This document shows, in pieces, positions 44,984 through 56,040 of a stretch of 64,000 nt of DNA (the stretch's first letter is position 1; each line of letters begins with the position of its first letter). The stretch comes from Myxococcales bacterium. GTDB taxonomy: Bacteria > Myxococcota_A > Polyangia > Fen-1088. The notes under the pieces are model-generated. The model was given only the letters and a program-made list of their open reading frames with translations, did no database searches and was not told the origin of the DNA. The stretch spans positions 558,001 through 622,000 of the forward strand of contig JAGTJU010000003.1 of NCBI GenBank assembly GCA_022184915.1. The letters are read 5' to 3'. The position numbers and the translations under genes were made by a program.

Positions 44984-46942
44984 TCACACTACGACACGCG
45001 CCACGGCGTAGGGGGGCAATAGGAGCCGCTCGCCGTCCTCGAGCGCGTTTCCCTCTTCGGCCCCGCCAAGACCATGAAGAGCGTGGGCCGCCTCCCGCAC
45101 GTTGTCGCTGGCAAGCACCTGCGCCCGGGCGTGCGGAGCGGCCAGCAGGTGAACGAGCTGGGGCCGCTCCGTCACGTTGGCCAGGATCAGCACCCGCTGC
45201 GCGTCCGCGGCGAACGCAAAGGCATCGACTGCGGTGCCGGGATGCGCGCTACAGCCGAGGCGGGGGCGGCCCTGGGCCTCCGCCAGCCACCGCAGCACGT
45301 GGAACGCAGGGTAGACGCAGGCAGGGGCATGCATGGGGCCCGGCACGGCGCAGGACCCGGGGCTTGCGACCACGCCGGGGGGCCCGGTGAGCGCGCCCAA
45401 GGTGAGCACTTCGATGCCCGCGCGCGCGGCCTGGGCCGCATAGCCCGCGTAGTACGCCGCGCCGAACAGACCCCGCTGGCGAGGATCGCTGCTGGCCATC
45501 GGCACACGCAGCCCGCGTGGGTTCGGGGCGGGGCCCGCGCCGGCGGGATGCAAGCGCAGGCCGATCGCCGAGGGTCCGATGAAGTAAGCCGGGGCGTTCG
45601 TCAGCTGCCACGCGGAGGCAAAGACCCAGGGCAGCGCCTGCAGCGTTTGCATGACGGACTCGTCGTCGGCGGCATGCACGATGGGACACGTGGTGTGTGT
45701 GACGAAGTCGATCCCGTCGCGAGGCGGCGGGTGGCGGTTGAGCTCGGTGAAGTGGGTCATGACCCCGCCGCCCAGCCGCACGCCCGGAAATGCCCGCCGG
45801 GCTGCCGCAAAAAGCGCTGCCTGCGTGGCGGTGTCGGCCCCCGGCCCGCCCCGCAGGAGCGCCCGCGGTGTGAGGGTGAGCGCACCCAGCGGCAGCCCCG
45901 CCTCCGCGACGAGCGCGGCCAACGGGGCCAGCTCGTGCGCGACATCGGACCCACAGACCACCGGCGCTTCGAGCCACACCTGCGCGTTCACCTCGTGGGC
46001 CAGGCGCGCGAGCGCTCGCAGGTACGCCGGATCGGTCTGCGCTTCGCAGCGGCCGACCAGCCAGGCGGGGCGCAGCGCCCGGAGGGCCTCGCCGTGGGCC
46101 TCTGTGGCGGCCAGCTCGTCGGGGGCCACGGCAAGTGCGAGCGCCGGTAGCCGTCCCGCGGGGGGACCGAGCTGGAAGGTTTCGGCCGCGGGCCCCTCGA
46201 CCACGAGGTGCGGGCTGGGCCCTGCCGCCGCGAACGAGAGCCGGACCGCCTGGCTGACCAGCTGCCCCGCTGGCAGCGTGAACGGGAAGGGTTTTGCTAG
46301 CGGCCGTCCGTACGTCTTGAAGGAGGCGTCCGTCCAGTTGCGCTGGTCTTCGGTCTCGAACGCTTCGCCTTCCATCGTGCAGGTGCACGTGACGCCCGGA
46401 CGGACCTCGTGGGCCAAGGCGCGCAGGTCGAAAAAGGGCTGGGAGCCGCTGACGTGTTTGGGAAAACGCGCAGCCTCCGTGCGGCCGTCCGTGTGCGTGA
46501 GCATGACCGGCTCGCCCGCCACCCCGTCGAGCGGATGCAGCACCACGAGCCCCGCCCGGTTCGTGACGAAATCCGTTTGCGGCGTGAGATGGACCTCGAA
46601 GGCAAGCGTGCCGCGGGCCTGGCCCACGATGCGTGCCGTGAACGTGAGCGCCTGAGGCCTCCTTGCCCCCGGGCCCTCGCACGTGCCCGCGTAACTGACC
46701 TCGAAGCCCTCGGCCGTTTGCACGACGCGTACGCCGGTGAGCTGCGCTTCGTAGGTGCCCCAGTTCGCGTCACGCACCAGGAACGCGATCCCGCGCATCG
46801 CCTCGTGCCCCTGCCAGCAGATCGCGCGGAGCTGCCCGCCTTCGAGCACCGCCGACAGCGGCCCCGCCGTGAGCGATCGCCTTTCAGGGACCGGGGCGTC
46901 GGTCCCGAACATGAGCACGGCGGGCGAGGGCAAAGCTGGCAT
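44984..46942 (-). CDS. D-apionate lactonase (ApnL)-like protein
   Basis: 652 residues. The N-terminal segment (TAGPLSAVLEGGQLRAICWQ through GIAFLVRDANWGTYEAQLTG) resembles, from memory, D-apionate lactonases, which open the lactone of apionate in plant-sugar catabolism. The middle looks like a TIM-barrel half (VWLEAPVV, GGGVMTHFTELNRHPP), and the last 100 residues look beta-rich. No other apiose genes are nearby, so the substrate is uncertain. The GTG/ATG choice at the start is uncertain by about ten residues. Confidence 0.6.
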   Translation of the reverse strand: MPALPSPAVLMFGTDAPVPERRSLTAGPLSAVLEGGQLRAICWQGHEAMRGIAFLVRDANWGTYEAQLTGVRVVQTAEGFEVSYAGTCEGPGARRPQALTFTARIVGQARGTLAFEVHLTPQTDFVTNRAGLVVLHPLDGVAGEPVMLTHTDGRTEAARFPKHVSGSQPFFDLRALAHEVRPGVTCTCTMEGEAFETEDQRNWTDASFKTYGRPLAKPFPFTLPAGQLVSQAVRLSFAAAGPSPHLVVEGPAAETFQLGPPAGRLPALALAVAPDELAATEAHGEALRALRPAWLVGRCEAQTDPAYLRALARLAHEVNAQVWLEAPVVCGSDVAHELAPLAALVAEAGLPLGALTLTPRALLRGGPGADTATQAALFAAARRAFPGVRLGGGVMTHFTELNRHPPPRDGIDFVTHTTCPIVHAADDESVMQTLQALPWVFASAWQLTNAPAYFIGPSAIGLRLHPAGAGPAPNPRGLRVPMASSDPRQRGLFGAAYYAGYAAQAARAGIEVLTLGALTGPPGVVASPGSCAVPGPMHAPACVYPAFHVLRWLAEAQGRPRLGCSAHPGTAVDAFAFAADAQRVLILANVTERPQLVHLLAAPHARAQVLASDNVREAAHALHGLGGAEEGNALEDGERLLLPPYAVARVVV

Positions 46943-46983
46943 GGGGGGCTGATCTCAGCACAAGATGAACGGCAGGTGTACTC

Positions 46984-47913
<930 letters not shown>

Positions 47914-47962
47914 CCCCGAGGGCGCCTTGCCCCCGCGCCGGCACGCCGTTAGCCTGATTCCG

Positions 47963-49648
47963 ATGCGCCGCTTCCCCGCCTTAGCCTTCGCCTTGTTGGC
48001 CGCCGCTGGCAGCGCCCCCGGCACCGTCCTGGCCGGCCCTGACGAGGTTTCGAGCCAGGACAAGCTGCGCATTCTCTACAGCAACGGCTTTTCATTCACT
48101 GCCGAAGGCCTGCCTCTCGTCACCGTGGAGCTGATGAGCCACCAGGGCCAGGTGCGTCTCGGGGGGGACGAGCCCTTGCTGGTATGGCCCGACGGCGAGG
48201 GCGGGGCGCAGATCGACGCGGGCCCGGGCGTGTGGACCCTGTCAGTGGAAAAGCCGACCCCCGGTGTGGTCCGCACGTGGACCGTGGTGGCCGAGATCCC
48301 GGCCGGCCACGGCGCGGAGGTACGGGAGGCCCTTGCCACCTGGAAAACCCGCGGCTTTTCACCGCGAGGCTTCGAGGTGGGCACCGTCTTTGGCGTGGAA
48401 GGCACCGTGTTCGACAGCCGCAAAACCCTGGTGGCCGTGGCCCCCGAAAGCCCGGGCGCCGGCCGGCGCCGCGCCGACGCCCTGGCGAAGACCTACAGCC
48501 TCGAGACCTCGCTCTACGAAGAGCTCGCCGAACGTCCCGCCGGCACGGTGGTGGCCCGCCACCCCTCGGGGGTGGAGGTACGCAACCCCTCGGTGCTGTG
48601 GTTCGTGCCCAAGGCCAAAGGCGCCACCGTGACCATGTACGACGTCGAGCACGGCGGCGGCGGCTCGCAGCTTGGCCCCCCGAAGCGCCAGACCCGCGCC
48701 TACCATGGCCAGGTCTACGTCACCGTGGGCAACGACGGCCGCCTCGTGGCCGTGAACGCCATCGACGCCGAACGCCTGCTCGAAGGCCTCGTGCCCTCGG
48801 AGATCTACCCCAGCAGCCACGAAGAGGCGCTCAAGTCCCAGGCTGTGGCCGCGCGCACCGAGCTGCTCGCGAGCCTGGGCATGCGGCACCACGCCGATCC
48901 CTTCCTCATCTGCTCGACCCAGCAATGCCAGGTGTATGCAGGTGCCGGCAAAGCCCACCCGCGCACCACCAAGGCCGTCAAAGACACCCGCGGACAGGTC
49001 CTGTTCCGCGCCGACGGCCGCCTGGTCGATGCCCGCTACAGCGCCAACTCGGGAGGCATCTCCGAGCACAACGACTTCATCTGGGGCGGCCCCCCCGACC
49101 CCGCCTTGCGCGGCCGCCCCGACCTTCTGGCCAGCCGCCGCCCCGAGTGGAAAGCCTTCGCCGAGGGCGTGAACGACACGAACATCGACGCCTTTTTGCG
49201 CCTGGACCCCGCAAGCGCCTACGCAGGCAGGACCAGCATCGGCGCGCGGCAGTTTCGCTGGGAGCAGACCCTCGCCAATGCCGAACTGTCGCGCCTGGTG
49301 GCCGAAGCCTACCCCCACGTGGGCACACTCCGCGCGTTGACGCCGCTTGCGCGCGGCTATTCTGGCCGCATCGGCGCGCTGAAGCTGGAAGGCAGCCAAG
49401 GACAAGCCGAAGCGCGCGGCGACCTGCACATTCGTCGTCTTCTGGGCGGCCTCAAAAGCGCCCTGTTTTCGGTCACACCCGTAGGTGACCCCAAGGTCCC
49501 CAGCGCCTTTCGCTTCGTGGGCGCAGGGTTCGGCCACGGTGTGGGCATGTGCCAAAGCGGCGCCATGGGCATGGCCGAAGCCGGCATGCGCTACAAGGAC
49601 ATCCTGGCCCACTACTACCAGGGAAGCCAGGTCCGCCGCCTGTACTGA
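47963..49648 (+). CDS. SpoIID/LytB-domain secreted protein
   Basis: 561 residues with a signal peptide (RRFPALAFALLAAAGSAPGT). The N-terminal half may hold a SPOR-like and beta domain. The C-terminal SpoIID domain has LVPSEIYPSSHEEALKSQAV, AARTELLAS, the DTRGQVLFRADGRLVDARYS segment, and the final GFGHGVGMCQSGAMGMAEAG. SpoIID proteins are lytic transglycosylases on denuded glycan strands. This one probably acts on septal peptidoglycan in the periplasm. Confidence 0.88.
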   Translation: MRRFPALAFALLAAAGSAPGTVLAGPDEVSSQDKLRILYSNGFSFTAEGLPLVTVELMSHQGQVRLGGDEPLLVWPDGEGGAQIDAGPGVWTLSVEKPTPGVVRTWTVVAEIPAGHGAEVREALATWKTRGFSPRGFEVGTVFGVEGTVFDSRKTLVAVAPESPGAGRRRADALAKTYSLETSLYEELAERPAGTVVARHPSGVEVRNPSVLWFVPKAKGATVTMYDVEHGGGGSQLGPPKRQTRAYHGQVYVTVGNDGRLVAVNAIDAERLLEGLVPSEIYPSSHEEALKSQAVAARTELLASLGMRHHADPFLICSTQQCQVYAGAGKAHPRTTKAVKDTRGQVLFRADGRLVDARYSANSGGISEHNDFIWGGPPDPALRGRPDLLASRRPEWKAFAEGVNDTNIDAFLRLDPASAYAGRTSIGARQFRWEQTLANAELSRLVAEAYPHVGTLRALTPLARGYSGRIGALKLEGSQGQAEARGDLHIRRLLGGLKSALFSVTPVGDPKVPSAFRFVGAGFGHGVGMCQSGAMGMAEAGMRYKDILAHYYQGSQVRRLY

Positions 49649-49714
49649 CCCCCGCGCGGAAGCGCGCCCCCGGGGGTGCCGGCCACCCCTGCCGTGTGGC
49701 AGATTCCCTGCCCC

Positions 49715-51757
49715 ATGACCGATCGCCGCCTCCTCGTCACGAGCGCCCTGCCCTATGCCAACGGCCACATTCACCTTGGCCACCTGGTGGAGTACATCCA
49801 GACCGACATCTGGGTCCGCTTCCAGCGCTTGCTCGGCCGCAAGGTGGCGTACATCTGCGCCGACGACACCCACGGCACCGCCATCATGATGCGCGCCCGC
49901 CAAGAAGGCCGTTCGGAAGAAGCCCTACTGGCCGAGATGAGCGCCGCCCATCAGCGCGACTTCGCCACCTTCAGCGTGCACTTCGATCACTACGGCAGCA
50001 CCAACTCGGACGAGAACCGCGAGCTTTGCCACGCCTTCTGGAAGACCTTCCGTGACCACGGCCTCGTGAGCGAACGCGAGATCACGCAGCTTTACGATCC
50101 CAGCGCCGGCGTGTTCCTGGCCGATCGCTTCGTGAAAGGCACCTGCCCCAAGTGCGGCGCCAAGAACCAGTACGGCGACGGCTGCGACGTATGTGGCAGC
50201 ACCTTCTCGCCCACCGAACTCGTGGACCCCGTGAGCACCCTCTCCGGCAGCACCCCCGAGACCCGATCGGCCACCCACCTCTTCGTGAACATCGAGCGTG
50301 AACACGCCTTCCTCGAAGAATGGACCCAAACCGGCGATCGCCTGCACCCCAGCATCGCCAACTACCTCAAAGGCCACTTTCTCTCCGAGCCCCTCAAAGA
50401 CTGGGACGTCTCGCGCCCCGCCCCTTACTTTGGCTTCGAGATCCCCGATGCCCCCGGCCATTACTGGTACGTGTGGTTCGACGCCCCCATCGGCTACCTG
50501 GCCTCGACCCTTGCCTGGTGCCGCAAAACCGGCCAGTCGTTCGACGACTGGTGGCGATCGCCCACGACCGACATCTATCACGTCATCGGCAAAGACATCG
50601 TGTACTTCCACACCCTGTTTTGGCCCGTGATGCTCAAAACCGCGGGCTACAGCCTGCCCCGCCGCGTGCAGATCCACGGCTTTCTCACCGTCAACGGCGA
50701 GAAGATGTCGAAGAGCAAAGGCACCTTCATCACCGGCAGCGCCTTTGCCGAACACCTCGACCCTCAAGCCCTGCGCTACTTTTACGCCAGCAAGCTTGGC
50801 CCCAAACCCGAAGACATCGACCTCGACCTGGAAGAGTTCACCCAGAAGGTCAACGCCGACCTCGTGAACAAAGTGGTGAACCTCGCCAGCCGCAGCGCCA
50901 AGTTCCTGCAGGACAGCGGCCTATCCCCCACCTACCCCGACGACGAAGGCCTCTTCGCCAAAGCCGCCGCCGCCGGCGACGAGATCGCCAGCGCCTACGC
51001 CGCGTGGGACACGAACAAAGCCATGCGCCTCGTGATGTCGCTGGCCGATGCGGCCAACGAGTACTTCGATCGCAAAGAACCCTGGAAGCTGCGCAAAGAC
51101 CCCACCCGCGCGGCCGAAGCGCAGGACGTGTGCACCGTGGCCATCAACCTCTACCGCCAACTGGCACTTTACCTGGCCCCCGTGCTGCCCAAGCTTGCCG
51201 CCGACAGCGCCGCCCTGCTCAACGCCCCCTTCGCCAGCTGGGAGGAAAGCAAAACCCCGCTGGCCGGCACACCCCTATCCCCCTTCACACACCTCATGCA
51301 GCGGGTGGATCCCGCCGCCGTGGCCAAAGTGCTCGAGGCCTCCGCCACCGCGCCCCCCACCCCCGAAGCCCCCGAAGCCCCCGCCCCCCGCGACGACGCC
51401 GCCGCCCTCGAAGCCGAACCCCTCGCGCCCGAGTGCACCATCGACGACTTCGGCAAGGTGGACTTGCGTGTGGCCCGCGTGCTCACCGCCGAGCCCGTAA
51501 AGGGCGCCGACAAGCTGCTCCAGCTCACCGTGACCCTGGGCGGCAACACCCAGCGCACCATCTTCGCCGGCATCAAAAGCGCCTACAGCCCCGAAAGCCT
51601 CGTGGGCCGCCTCGTGGTGATCGTGGCCAACCTCAAGCCCCGCAAGATGAAGTTCGGCATGAGCGAAGGCATGGTGATAGCCGCGGGCCCCGGAGGCGAC
51701 GACATCTTCGTGCTCTCCCCCGACGACGGCGCCAAACCCGGCCAGCGCGTGCACTGA
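49715..51757 (+). CDS. metG: Methionyl-tRNA synthetase
   Basis: 680 residues. Class I synthetase with HIGH-type motif NGHIHLGH, a zinc knuckle [17 protein letters not shown], and KMSKS in [12 protein letters not shown]. The anticodon-binding helical domain lies at about 390-530. After a Pro/Ala-rich linker, the last 110 residues form the OB-fold tRNA-binding domain ([33 protein letters not shown]). The start at 49715 ([14 protein letters not shown]) is the family start; the frame is open slightly further. Confidence 0.97.
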   Translation: MTDRRLLVTSALPYANGHIHLGHLVEYIQTDIWVRFQRLLGRKVAYICADDTHGTAIMMRARQEGRSEEALLAEMSAAHQRDFATFSVHFDHYGSTNSDENRELCHAFWKTFRDHGLVSEREITQLYDPSAGVFLADRFVKGTCPKCGAKNQYGDGCDVCGSTFSPTELVDPVSTLSGSTPETRSATHLFVNIEREHAFLEEWTQTGDRLHPSIANYLKGHFLSEPLKDWDVSRPAPYFGFEIPDAPGHYWYVWFDAPIGYLASTLAWCRKTGQSFDDWWRSPTTDIYHVIGKDIVYFHTLFWPVMLKTAGYSLPRRVQIHGFLTVNGEKMSKSKGTFITGSAFAEHLDPQALRYFYASKLGPKPEDIDLDLEEFTQKVNADLVNKVVNLASRSAKFLQDSGLSPTYPDDEGLFAKAAAAGDEIASAYAAWDTNKAMRLVMSLADAANEYFDRKEPWKLRKDPTRAAEAQDVCTVAINLYRQLALYLAPVLPKLAADSAALLNAPFASWEESKTPLAGTPLSPFTHLMQRVDPAAVAKVLEASATAPPTPEAPEAPAPRDDAAALEAEPLAPECTIDDFGKVDLRVARVLTAEPVKGADKLLQLTVTLGGNTQRTIFAGIKSAYSPESLVGRLVVIVANLKPRKMKFGMSEGMVIAAGPGGDDIFVLSPDDGAKPGQRVH

Positions 51758-51885
51758 AGGCCTCCGTGCCCGCGCCTCTACAGGTGCACAGCGCTTTTTG
51801 ACCCTTCCCCCCGCAGCGAAGGTCGAACACAGCAACCCCCCAGCGCGGCCGCATTTTCGCGGCCTTCGGGCGAAAGGAGCATGTG

Positions 51886-52515
51886 ATGCGCGCTTCCTTC
51901 GGTGTTTCGACGTGCCTAGCGGCCCTGATCGTCTGGAAAGCCCAGTCCCGCAACCTGCCCTCCGCACCAGGCGCTGCCCCTGACCCTGCCCCAAAAGACT
52001 CCGCCTCGGCCAAGACATACGAGAGCGACCGGGCGCCCGCGCGCTCCGATCGCTGGGCATCCCCATTTCTGCGCGCCCTTCCCCAATTCGTGGTCGATCC
52101 GAGTTTCGACGACATCCCCGTGCCGGCACAGCCCGACGGAGCGCAGCGGATCGACGTTCAGGTATGCGTGTTCAAGGACACCGGAGAGCCCCTGCCAGGC
52201 GTCTTCGTGTGGCTCACCGCTGGCGGCCACGAAACCTGGGATGGCTTCACGGGAGACGACGGCTGTGACGCCCTTTTCGATGTGGCCCCAGGGCCCGCCA
52301 CCCTGGCAGCCCGGTGGGAAGGTGAGCTTGTCAGCTCGAGCCAAGAGCTTCGAAGCGCCGGGGAGGTCCTGGCCTTGATCATCCCCACGGAGTCTGTCGG
52401 GACATCATGCGGCGGCGGCTTCGTGGAAGAAGACTTCGAGCTGGAGCTGTCGCCCTCACATCAGGACGACACGTTCGGCGAGCCAGAGCCAGAGCCCGGC
52501 CCCGCGGCCCCCTGA
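51886..52515 (+). CDS. Putative exported protein with a carboxypeptidase-regulatory-like domain
   Basis: About 209 residues. The hydrophobic N-terminus (FGVSTCLAALIVW) may be a signal or anchor. Residues of about 85-170 (QRIDVQVCVFKDTGEPLPGV, then FVWLTAGGHETWDGFTGDDG) look like a beta-sandwich Cna-B or carboxypeptidase regulatory domain. The C-terminus is acidic/Pro-rich. No enzyme motif is visible. The in-frame start may also be the GTG at 51883. Confidence 0.55.
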   Translation: MRASFGVSTCLAALIVWKAQSRNLPSAPGAAPDPAPKDSASAKTYESDRAPARSDRWASPFLRALPQFVVDPSFDDIPVPAQPDGAQRIDVQVCVFKDTGEPLPGVFVWLTAGGHETWDGFTGDDGCDALFDVAPGPATLAARWEGELVSSSQELRSAGEVLALIIPTESVGTSCGGGFVEEDFELELSPSHQDDTFGEPEPEPGPAAP

Positions 52516-52588
52516 CCCCACGCCAGCTACGTCTGCTTCCAAGAACCCCCGCCAACGGCGGGCAAACGCGGCCTTCGTCCCAGGCACC

Positions 52589-53209
52589 TCACGGGCGCGG
52601 CGGAATCAACAACCCTCGTTGCACCGCCGGCCGCGCGCCCACCCTTTCGAGCCACGCTGCCACGTGGGGATACTCCTCGAAGCCACCCAGGCCTTGGCGA
52701 GACTTCACCCACGCGTAACTGGCCACGTCGGCGATGGAGTACTCCCCTGCGAGATACGCCCGGCTCTCCAGGTGCCCGTTCAGCACAGCCAAGAGCCGGT
52801 TCACCTCCTTCGTATACCGATCGATCGCGTAAGGCACCTTTTCCGGCGCGTACGTCACGAAGTGATTGAACTGCCCAAACATCGGCCCGATCCCGCCCAT
52901 CTGAAACATCAACCACTGCAGCGCCTCGTAGCGCCCCTCCGGTTCCACCGGTAGCAGCTTGCCCGTCTTCTCGGCCAGGTAGATCAGGATGGCCCCAGAC
53001 TCGAACACAGTGATGGGCCTACCCCCCGGCCCCTCACTGTCGACGATCGCCGGAATCTTGCCGTTCGGGTTGACCGCCAAGAACTCAGGTGTGTGCTGTT
53101 CTCCCTTGCCGATGTGCACCGTGTGCACCCGGTAGGGCAGCCCCACCTCCTCCAGCATGATGGAAACCTTGAGCCCGTTCGGTGTGGGGAAGCTGTAGAG
53201 ATCGATCAT
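52589..53209 (-). CDS. Glutathione S-transferase (nu-class/YfcG-like)
   Basis: 206 residues. The thioredoxin-like N-terminal domain starts [20 protein letters not shown] and has [11 protein letters not shown] and the glutathione-site [12 protein letters not shown]. The C-terminal helical domain has [12 protein letters not shown]. The segment [13 protein letters not shown] is typical of the YfcG/YghU disulfide-bond reductase group. The start is the ATG at 53209; the frame extends further. It is divergent from intI, 129 nt away. Confidence 0.9.
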   Translation of the reverse strand: MIDLYSFPTPNGLKVSIMLEEVGLPYRVHTVHIGKGEQHTPEFLAVNPNGKIPAIVDSEGPGGRPITVFESGAILIYLAEKTGKLLPVEPEGRYEALQWLMFQMGGIGPMFGQFNHFVTYAPEKVPYAIDRYTKEVNRLLAVLNGHLESRAYLAGEYSIADVASYAWVKSRQGLGGFEEYPHVAAWLERVGARPAVQRGLLIPPRP

Positions 53210-53338
53210 GCCCCACAAGATGCCGCGAACGCCCCGCCGTTGCGAGCGAACGCCCCGCCCCACCCCCCGAGTCCCGCCCCGTTAGCCCCAACGCCCCAAA
53301 TTCACGCAACTTTCCCCGGGATTCACCGAAGGCTCAGC

Positions 53339-54394
53339 ATGAGCCGTGTACTGCCCCTCAACCCCGCCCCCACCCCCACGTCCGCCCCACCCCGCCTTCT
53401 CGACCAACTTCGCCTGGCCCTGCGCGTTCGCCACTACAGCCCCCGTACCTGCGCCGCCTACACCCAGTGGGTGCGCCGCTTCATCCTGTACCACCGCAAG
53501 CGACACCCCAAAGACATGGGCGCCGCCGAGGTTGCCGCGTACCTCTCGTACCTGGCGGCCGAAAGACACGTGAGCGCCTCGACACAGAACCAAGCCCAAG
53601 CGGCCCTCCTGTTCCTTTACAAACACGTGCTCGATTGCCCCCTCGACTGGCTCGACACCATCCAGCGAGCCAAAGCCCCCGTGCACGTGCCCTGCGTGCT
53701 GACCCGCCAAGAGACTCACGCCGTACTCAACCATTTGCGGGGCTCCACCTGGCTCGTGGCCGCCCTCATGTACGGCAGCGGCCTGCGCCTCCTGGAGGCC
53801 CTCAACCTGCGCGTGAAGGACATCGACTTCGAAACCTCGACCATCACCGTGCGCCGAGGCAAAGGCGCCAAGGACCGCCGCACCATGCTGCCGAGCTTCG
53901 TTGCCGAGCCGCTGGCCAAACACATGCGCTGGGCCCAGCGCCAACACGAACGCGACCTCGCCGAGGGCGCAGGCTACGTACACCTGCCTCACGCCCTTGA
54001 ACGAAAGTCACCCGCCGCCGCCCGGCAATGGATGTGGCAATGGATCTTCCCCGCCAGCCGCCACTACGTGGACACCGAAACCGGAGAACGCCGCCGGCAC
54101 CACCTGCACGAAACCGGAATCCAGCGCCAAATCCGGGAAGCCGTACTTGCCTCGGGCATCACCAAGCCCGCCACGGCCCACACCCTGCGCCACTCCTTCG
54201 CCACCCACCTCCTGGAGGCCGGCCAAGACATCCGCACCATCCAGGAGCTCCTTGGCCACAGCGACGTCCGCACCACCATGATCTACACCCACGTCCTGAA
54301 CCGAGGCCCCATGGGCGTCATGAGCCCCCTGGACCTCACCGCCCGCCCCACCCCTTTATCCCAGTTCTTCAATAAACCAACCCCAAAGAAGTAA
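53339..54394 (+). CDS. intI: Integron integrase IntI
   Basis: 351-residue tyrosine recombinase that cuts and rejoins attI and attC sites. The N-terminal SAM-like domain spans about 20-105. Catalytic residues are R150 ([16 protein letters not shown]), H281/R284 ([10 protein letters not shown]), H307 ([10 protein letters not shown]) and nucleophile Y316 (MIYTHV). The IntI-specific insertion between boxes I and II (about 215-265, with [20 protein letters not shown]) separates it from XerCD. I chose the ATG at 53339; the frame is open to 53093, but that overlaps the GST gene. The array lies at its 3' end, an unusual orientation. Confidence 0.95.
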   Translation: MSRVLPLNPAPTPTSAPPRLLDQLRLALRVRHYSPRTCAAYTQWVRRFILYHRKRHPKDMGAAEVAAYLSYLAAERHVSASTQNQAQAALLFLYKHVLDCPLDWLDTIQRAKAPVHVPCVLTRQETHAVLNHLRGSTWLVAALMYGSGLRLLEALNLRVKDIDFETSTITVRRGKGAKDRRTMLPSFVAEPLAKHMRWAQRQHERDLAEGAGYVHLPHALERKSPAAARQWMWQWIFPASRHYVDTETGERRRHHLHETGIQRQIREAVLASGITKPATAHTLRHSFATHLLEAGQDIRTIQELLGHSDVRTTMIYTHVLNRGPMGVMSPLDLTARPTPLSQFFNKPTPKK

Positions 54395-54493
54395 CCCCAA
54401 GGATTGTAACGACTTGCTGGCACCCACGGCGTTTTATTCAAGAAAGGGCCGCAGTGCGATACCATACCAGCAGCAGTACAATTAACGTTGGAC
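54395..54493 (+). other. Putative attI with possible Pc promoter
   Basis: The 99 bp after the intI stop end in the core site AACGTTGGACGGA, where crossover would fall between G54487 and T54488. A TACAAT hexamer (54477-54482) could be the -10 of a cassette promoter reading into the array, but no good -35 is seen. No convincing second integrase site was recognised by eye, so the inner attI limits are uncertain. Confidence 0.65.
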
Positions 54494-54770
54494 GGACTTC
54501 CCTCATCGACGAAGCCGGGAATGCCCTCCTCGACCAAAGCACGACATGCGAGGTCATGCTCCGCCGCTTTGTGTGACGGAAACTCTCAGAAAAGTTGGCT
54601 ACTGGGCGGCGTTCTTACTTGGCGCGAACGTTGCAGAGGAGTGCACGAAATGGAGGCTCAGCTTAGTCCTCCGCTGCTTCCTGCCTCCGCCTGGCGCGGT
54701 GAATAAGTCGCTTCGCAATCTGGCTTGCTGAAGCTTTCACGGGCTCACATCTCTCAAAAAGGAACTTACG

Positions 54771-55106
54771 ATGAAATGGTCTATGGCATTGCGTGTGGCT
54801 GCGTCTTCAATCGGCCTAAGTTTGGTTGCCTGCGGCGACTGCACTGAAGAGATCGAGGCGGCGAGGGTGTTCTTGGAAGAAAACCGTAGCTGCCAGACCA
54901 ATGAAGACTGCGTCGCCGTCTCGACCGGATGCCACACGTTCGCGAACGGGCTATGTGCCCAGGCGCCGCTCAATCGCTCGGCTGCGGCCACTGCGCAATG
55001 GCAGCGGCTGAGCCAGGGATTGGAAGAATGCGAAAACAAATGCGCGACATGTACAGCCGCGCTTATCCCGCAGTGCACCTCTGGAGTCTGCGGAGGTGCG
55101 CCTTGA
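54771..55106 (+). CDS. Cys-rich lipoprotein (cassette 1)
   Basis: 111 residues. The signal peptide has lipobox LSLVACGDC, so it is probably a lipid-anchored envelope protein. The mature part is short and carries about ten Cys residues (SCQTNEDCVAVSTGC, then CENKCATCTAALIPQC), suggesting a disulfide-stabilised fold. AAAAAGGA lies upstream as a ribosome site. Function unknown. It is the first cassette in the array, normally the most recently inserted and best expressed. The 283 bp before it contain only unconvincing short frames. Confidence 0.7.
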   Translation: MKWSMALRVAASSIGLSLVACGDCTEEIEAARVFLEENRSCQTNEDCVAVSTGCHTFANGLCAQAPLNRSAAATAQWQRLSQGLEECENKCATCTAALIPQCTSGVCGGAP

Positions 55107-55149
55107 AGCGAATCGTCAACTGTCCATAGTGGTCGGTTGCGCGCTGGCC

Positions 55150-55284
55150 GTCCAACCCAGCGTTGAACTTGACAAAGCCCGTCGGCGTTTACGAGAACCT
55201 AGACAGGCCGACGTGGTGCAGGCACTATGCGGTTGCTTGCGTTCGCGAAGTGGGCTTTGCAAGTTAACGCCAATCACGTTATGC
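55150..55284 (+). repeat. attC of cassette 1
   Basis: R'' GTCCAAC at the left pairs with the cassette's own 5' GTTGGAC at attI. L'' GCGTTGAACTTG and L' CAAGTTAACGC pair with one extra-helical G. The right R' is GTTATGC, with the cut after G55278. Confidence 0.9.
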
Positions 55285-55317
55285 CGACCGCCAAGCGAGT
55301 AACTCTCCAAACGGGAC

Positions 55318-55346
55318 TTGCACGTATGCACAACTGTGCATACACT
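55318..55346 (+). promoter_or_regulatory. brnT promoter with operator palindrome (cassette 2)
   Basis: -35 TTGCAC and -10 TACACT are separated by 17 bp. The palindrome GTATGCACAACTGTGCATAC (55324-55343) fills the spacer, with 9-bp arms. It is a likely BrnA operator for autoregulation. The start site falls about at the GTG at 55354. Confidence 0.72.
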
Positions 55347-55353
55347 TACAGCA

Positions 55354-55623
55354 GTGACCTTCGAATGGGACCCCAAGAAACGCCGCGACAACCTTGTAAA
55401 GCACAAGGTTGACTTCGCCGATGCGGTGGCAGTCCTTGAGGATCCGCTCGCCCTAACTCGGGACGACCCCCACCCCAGAGAAGAGAGATTCGTAACGTTG
55501 GGGATGGACTCACTCGGGCGCATCCTGGTGGTGTCGTGGACGCCACGTGGCGGACGGTTTCGCCTAATCTCAGCTCGAAAGGCCACCCAAAGCGAGCGAA
55601 CACAATACGAGGTGGACAAATGA
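55354..55623 (+). CDS. brnT: BrnT-family toxin (cassette 2)
   Basis: 89 residues of the DUF497/BrnT ribonuclease-toxin family: TFEWDPKKRRDNLVKHKVDF, ALTRDD, GRILVVSWTPRG and FRLISARKATQSERTQYE. The GTG at 55354 is the start that fits the family; the upstream TTG-started frame adds nonfamily residues. It overlaps brnA by 4 nt (ATGA), so they form an operon. The toxin-first order is typical of brnTA. It probably cleaves RNA when BrnA is lost, and may stabilise the array. Confidence 0.85.
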   Translation: MTFEWDPKKRRDNLVKHKVDFADAVAVLEDPLALTRDDPHPREERFVTLGMDSLGRILVVSWTPRGGRFRLISARKATQSERTQYEVDK

Positions 55624-55895
55624 AAAAGAACTACGATTTTAGCCAAGCGAAGCGTGGGCCTGTCGTCGCACAGTCTCCGGGAAAAACCAGTATAACTATC
55701 CGCATTGATGACGACATTCTTGACTGGTTTCGAGAGCAAGCAGACGTCGCGGGTGGTGGCAATTATCAGTCGATGATCAATGAAGCCCTACGTTCGCATA
55801 TGGCTGGTGCGAGCGGGTCAGTCGAGAAGGTACTGAGACGGGTTGTGCGGGAGGAGCTCCAGCGAGCCAAGAAGCGACCGGTGAAGGCGGCATAA
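55620..55895 (+). CDS. brnA: BrnA-family antitoxin (cassette 2)
   Basis: 91 residues. The RHH-type core is ITIRIDDDILDWFREQADVA followed by GGGNYQSMINEALRSHM (BrnA motif). The N-terminus MKKNYDFSQAKRG is also family-typical. The ATG overlaps the brnT TGA. It is expected to neutralise BrnT and repress the promoter at 55318. The stop TAA lies inside the R'' box of the next attC, so the gene exactly fills the cassette. Confidence 0.85.
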   Translation: MKKNYDFSQAKRGPVVAQSPGKTSITIRIDDDILDWFREQADVAGGGNYQSMINEALRSHMAGASGSVEKVLRRVVREELQRAKKRPVKAA

Positions 55896-56022
55896 CCGGG
55901 CGTTGAAGGCTGACAGTGCCACGGGCATTCTTCTTGAACCTAAACACGCTGGCGGGACGCAAGCGACAATGCGGTCCTGAGGCGTTGGCGGGCACTGCAG
56001 CTTAACGCCAACCACGTTGGGC
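55890..56022 (+). repeat. attC of cassette 2
   Basis: R'' GCATAAC is the reverse complement of this cassette's own GTTATGC 5' end, although the neighbouring attC sites use GCCCAAC. The right R' is GTTGGGC, cut after G56016. Confidence 0.92.
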
Positions 56023-56040
56023 GGACGAATTGGGAACCTG

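Noticed and set aside
54488-54731. Short open frames of 61-72 codons at the start of cassette 1
   Set aside because: No ribosome site, no family, and composition unlike the accepted cassette genes.
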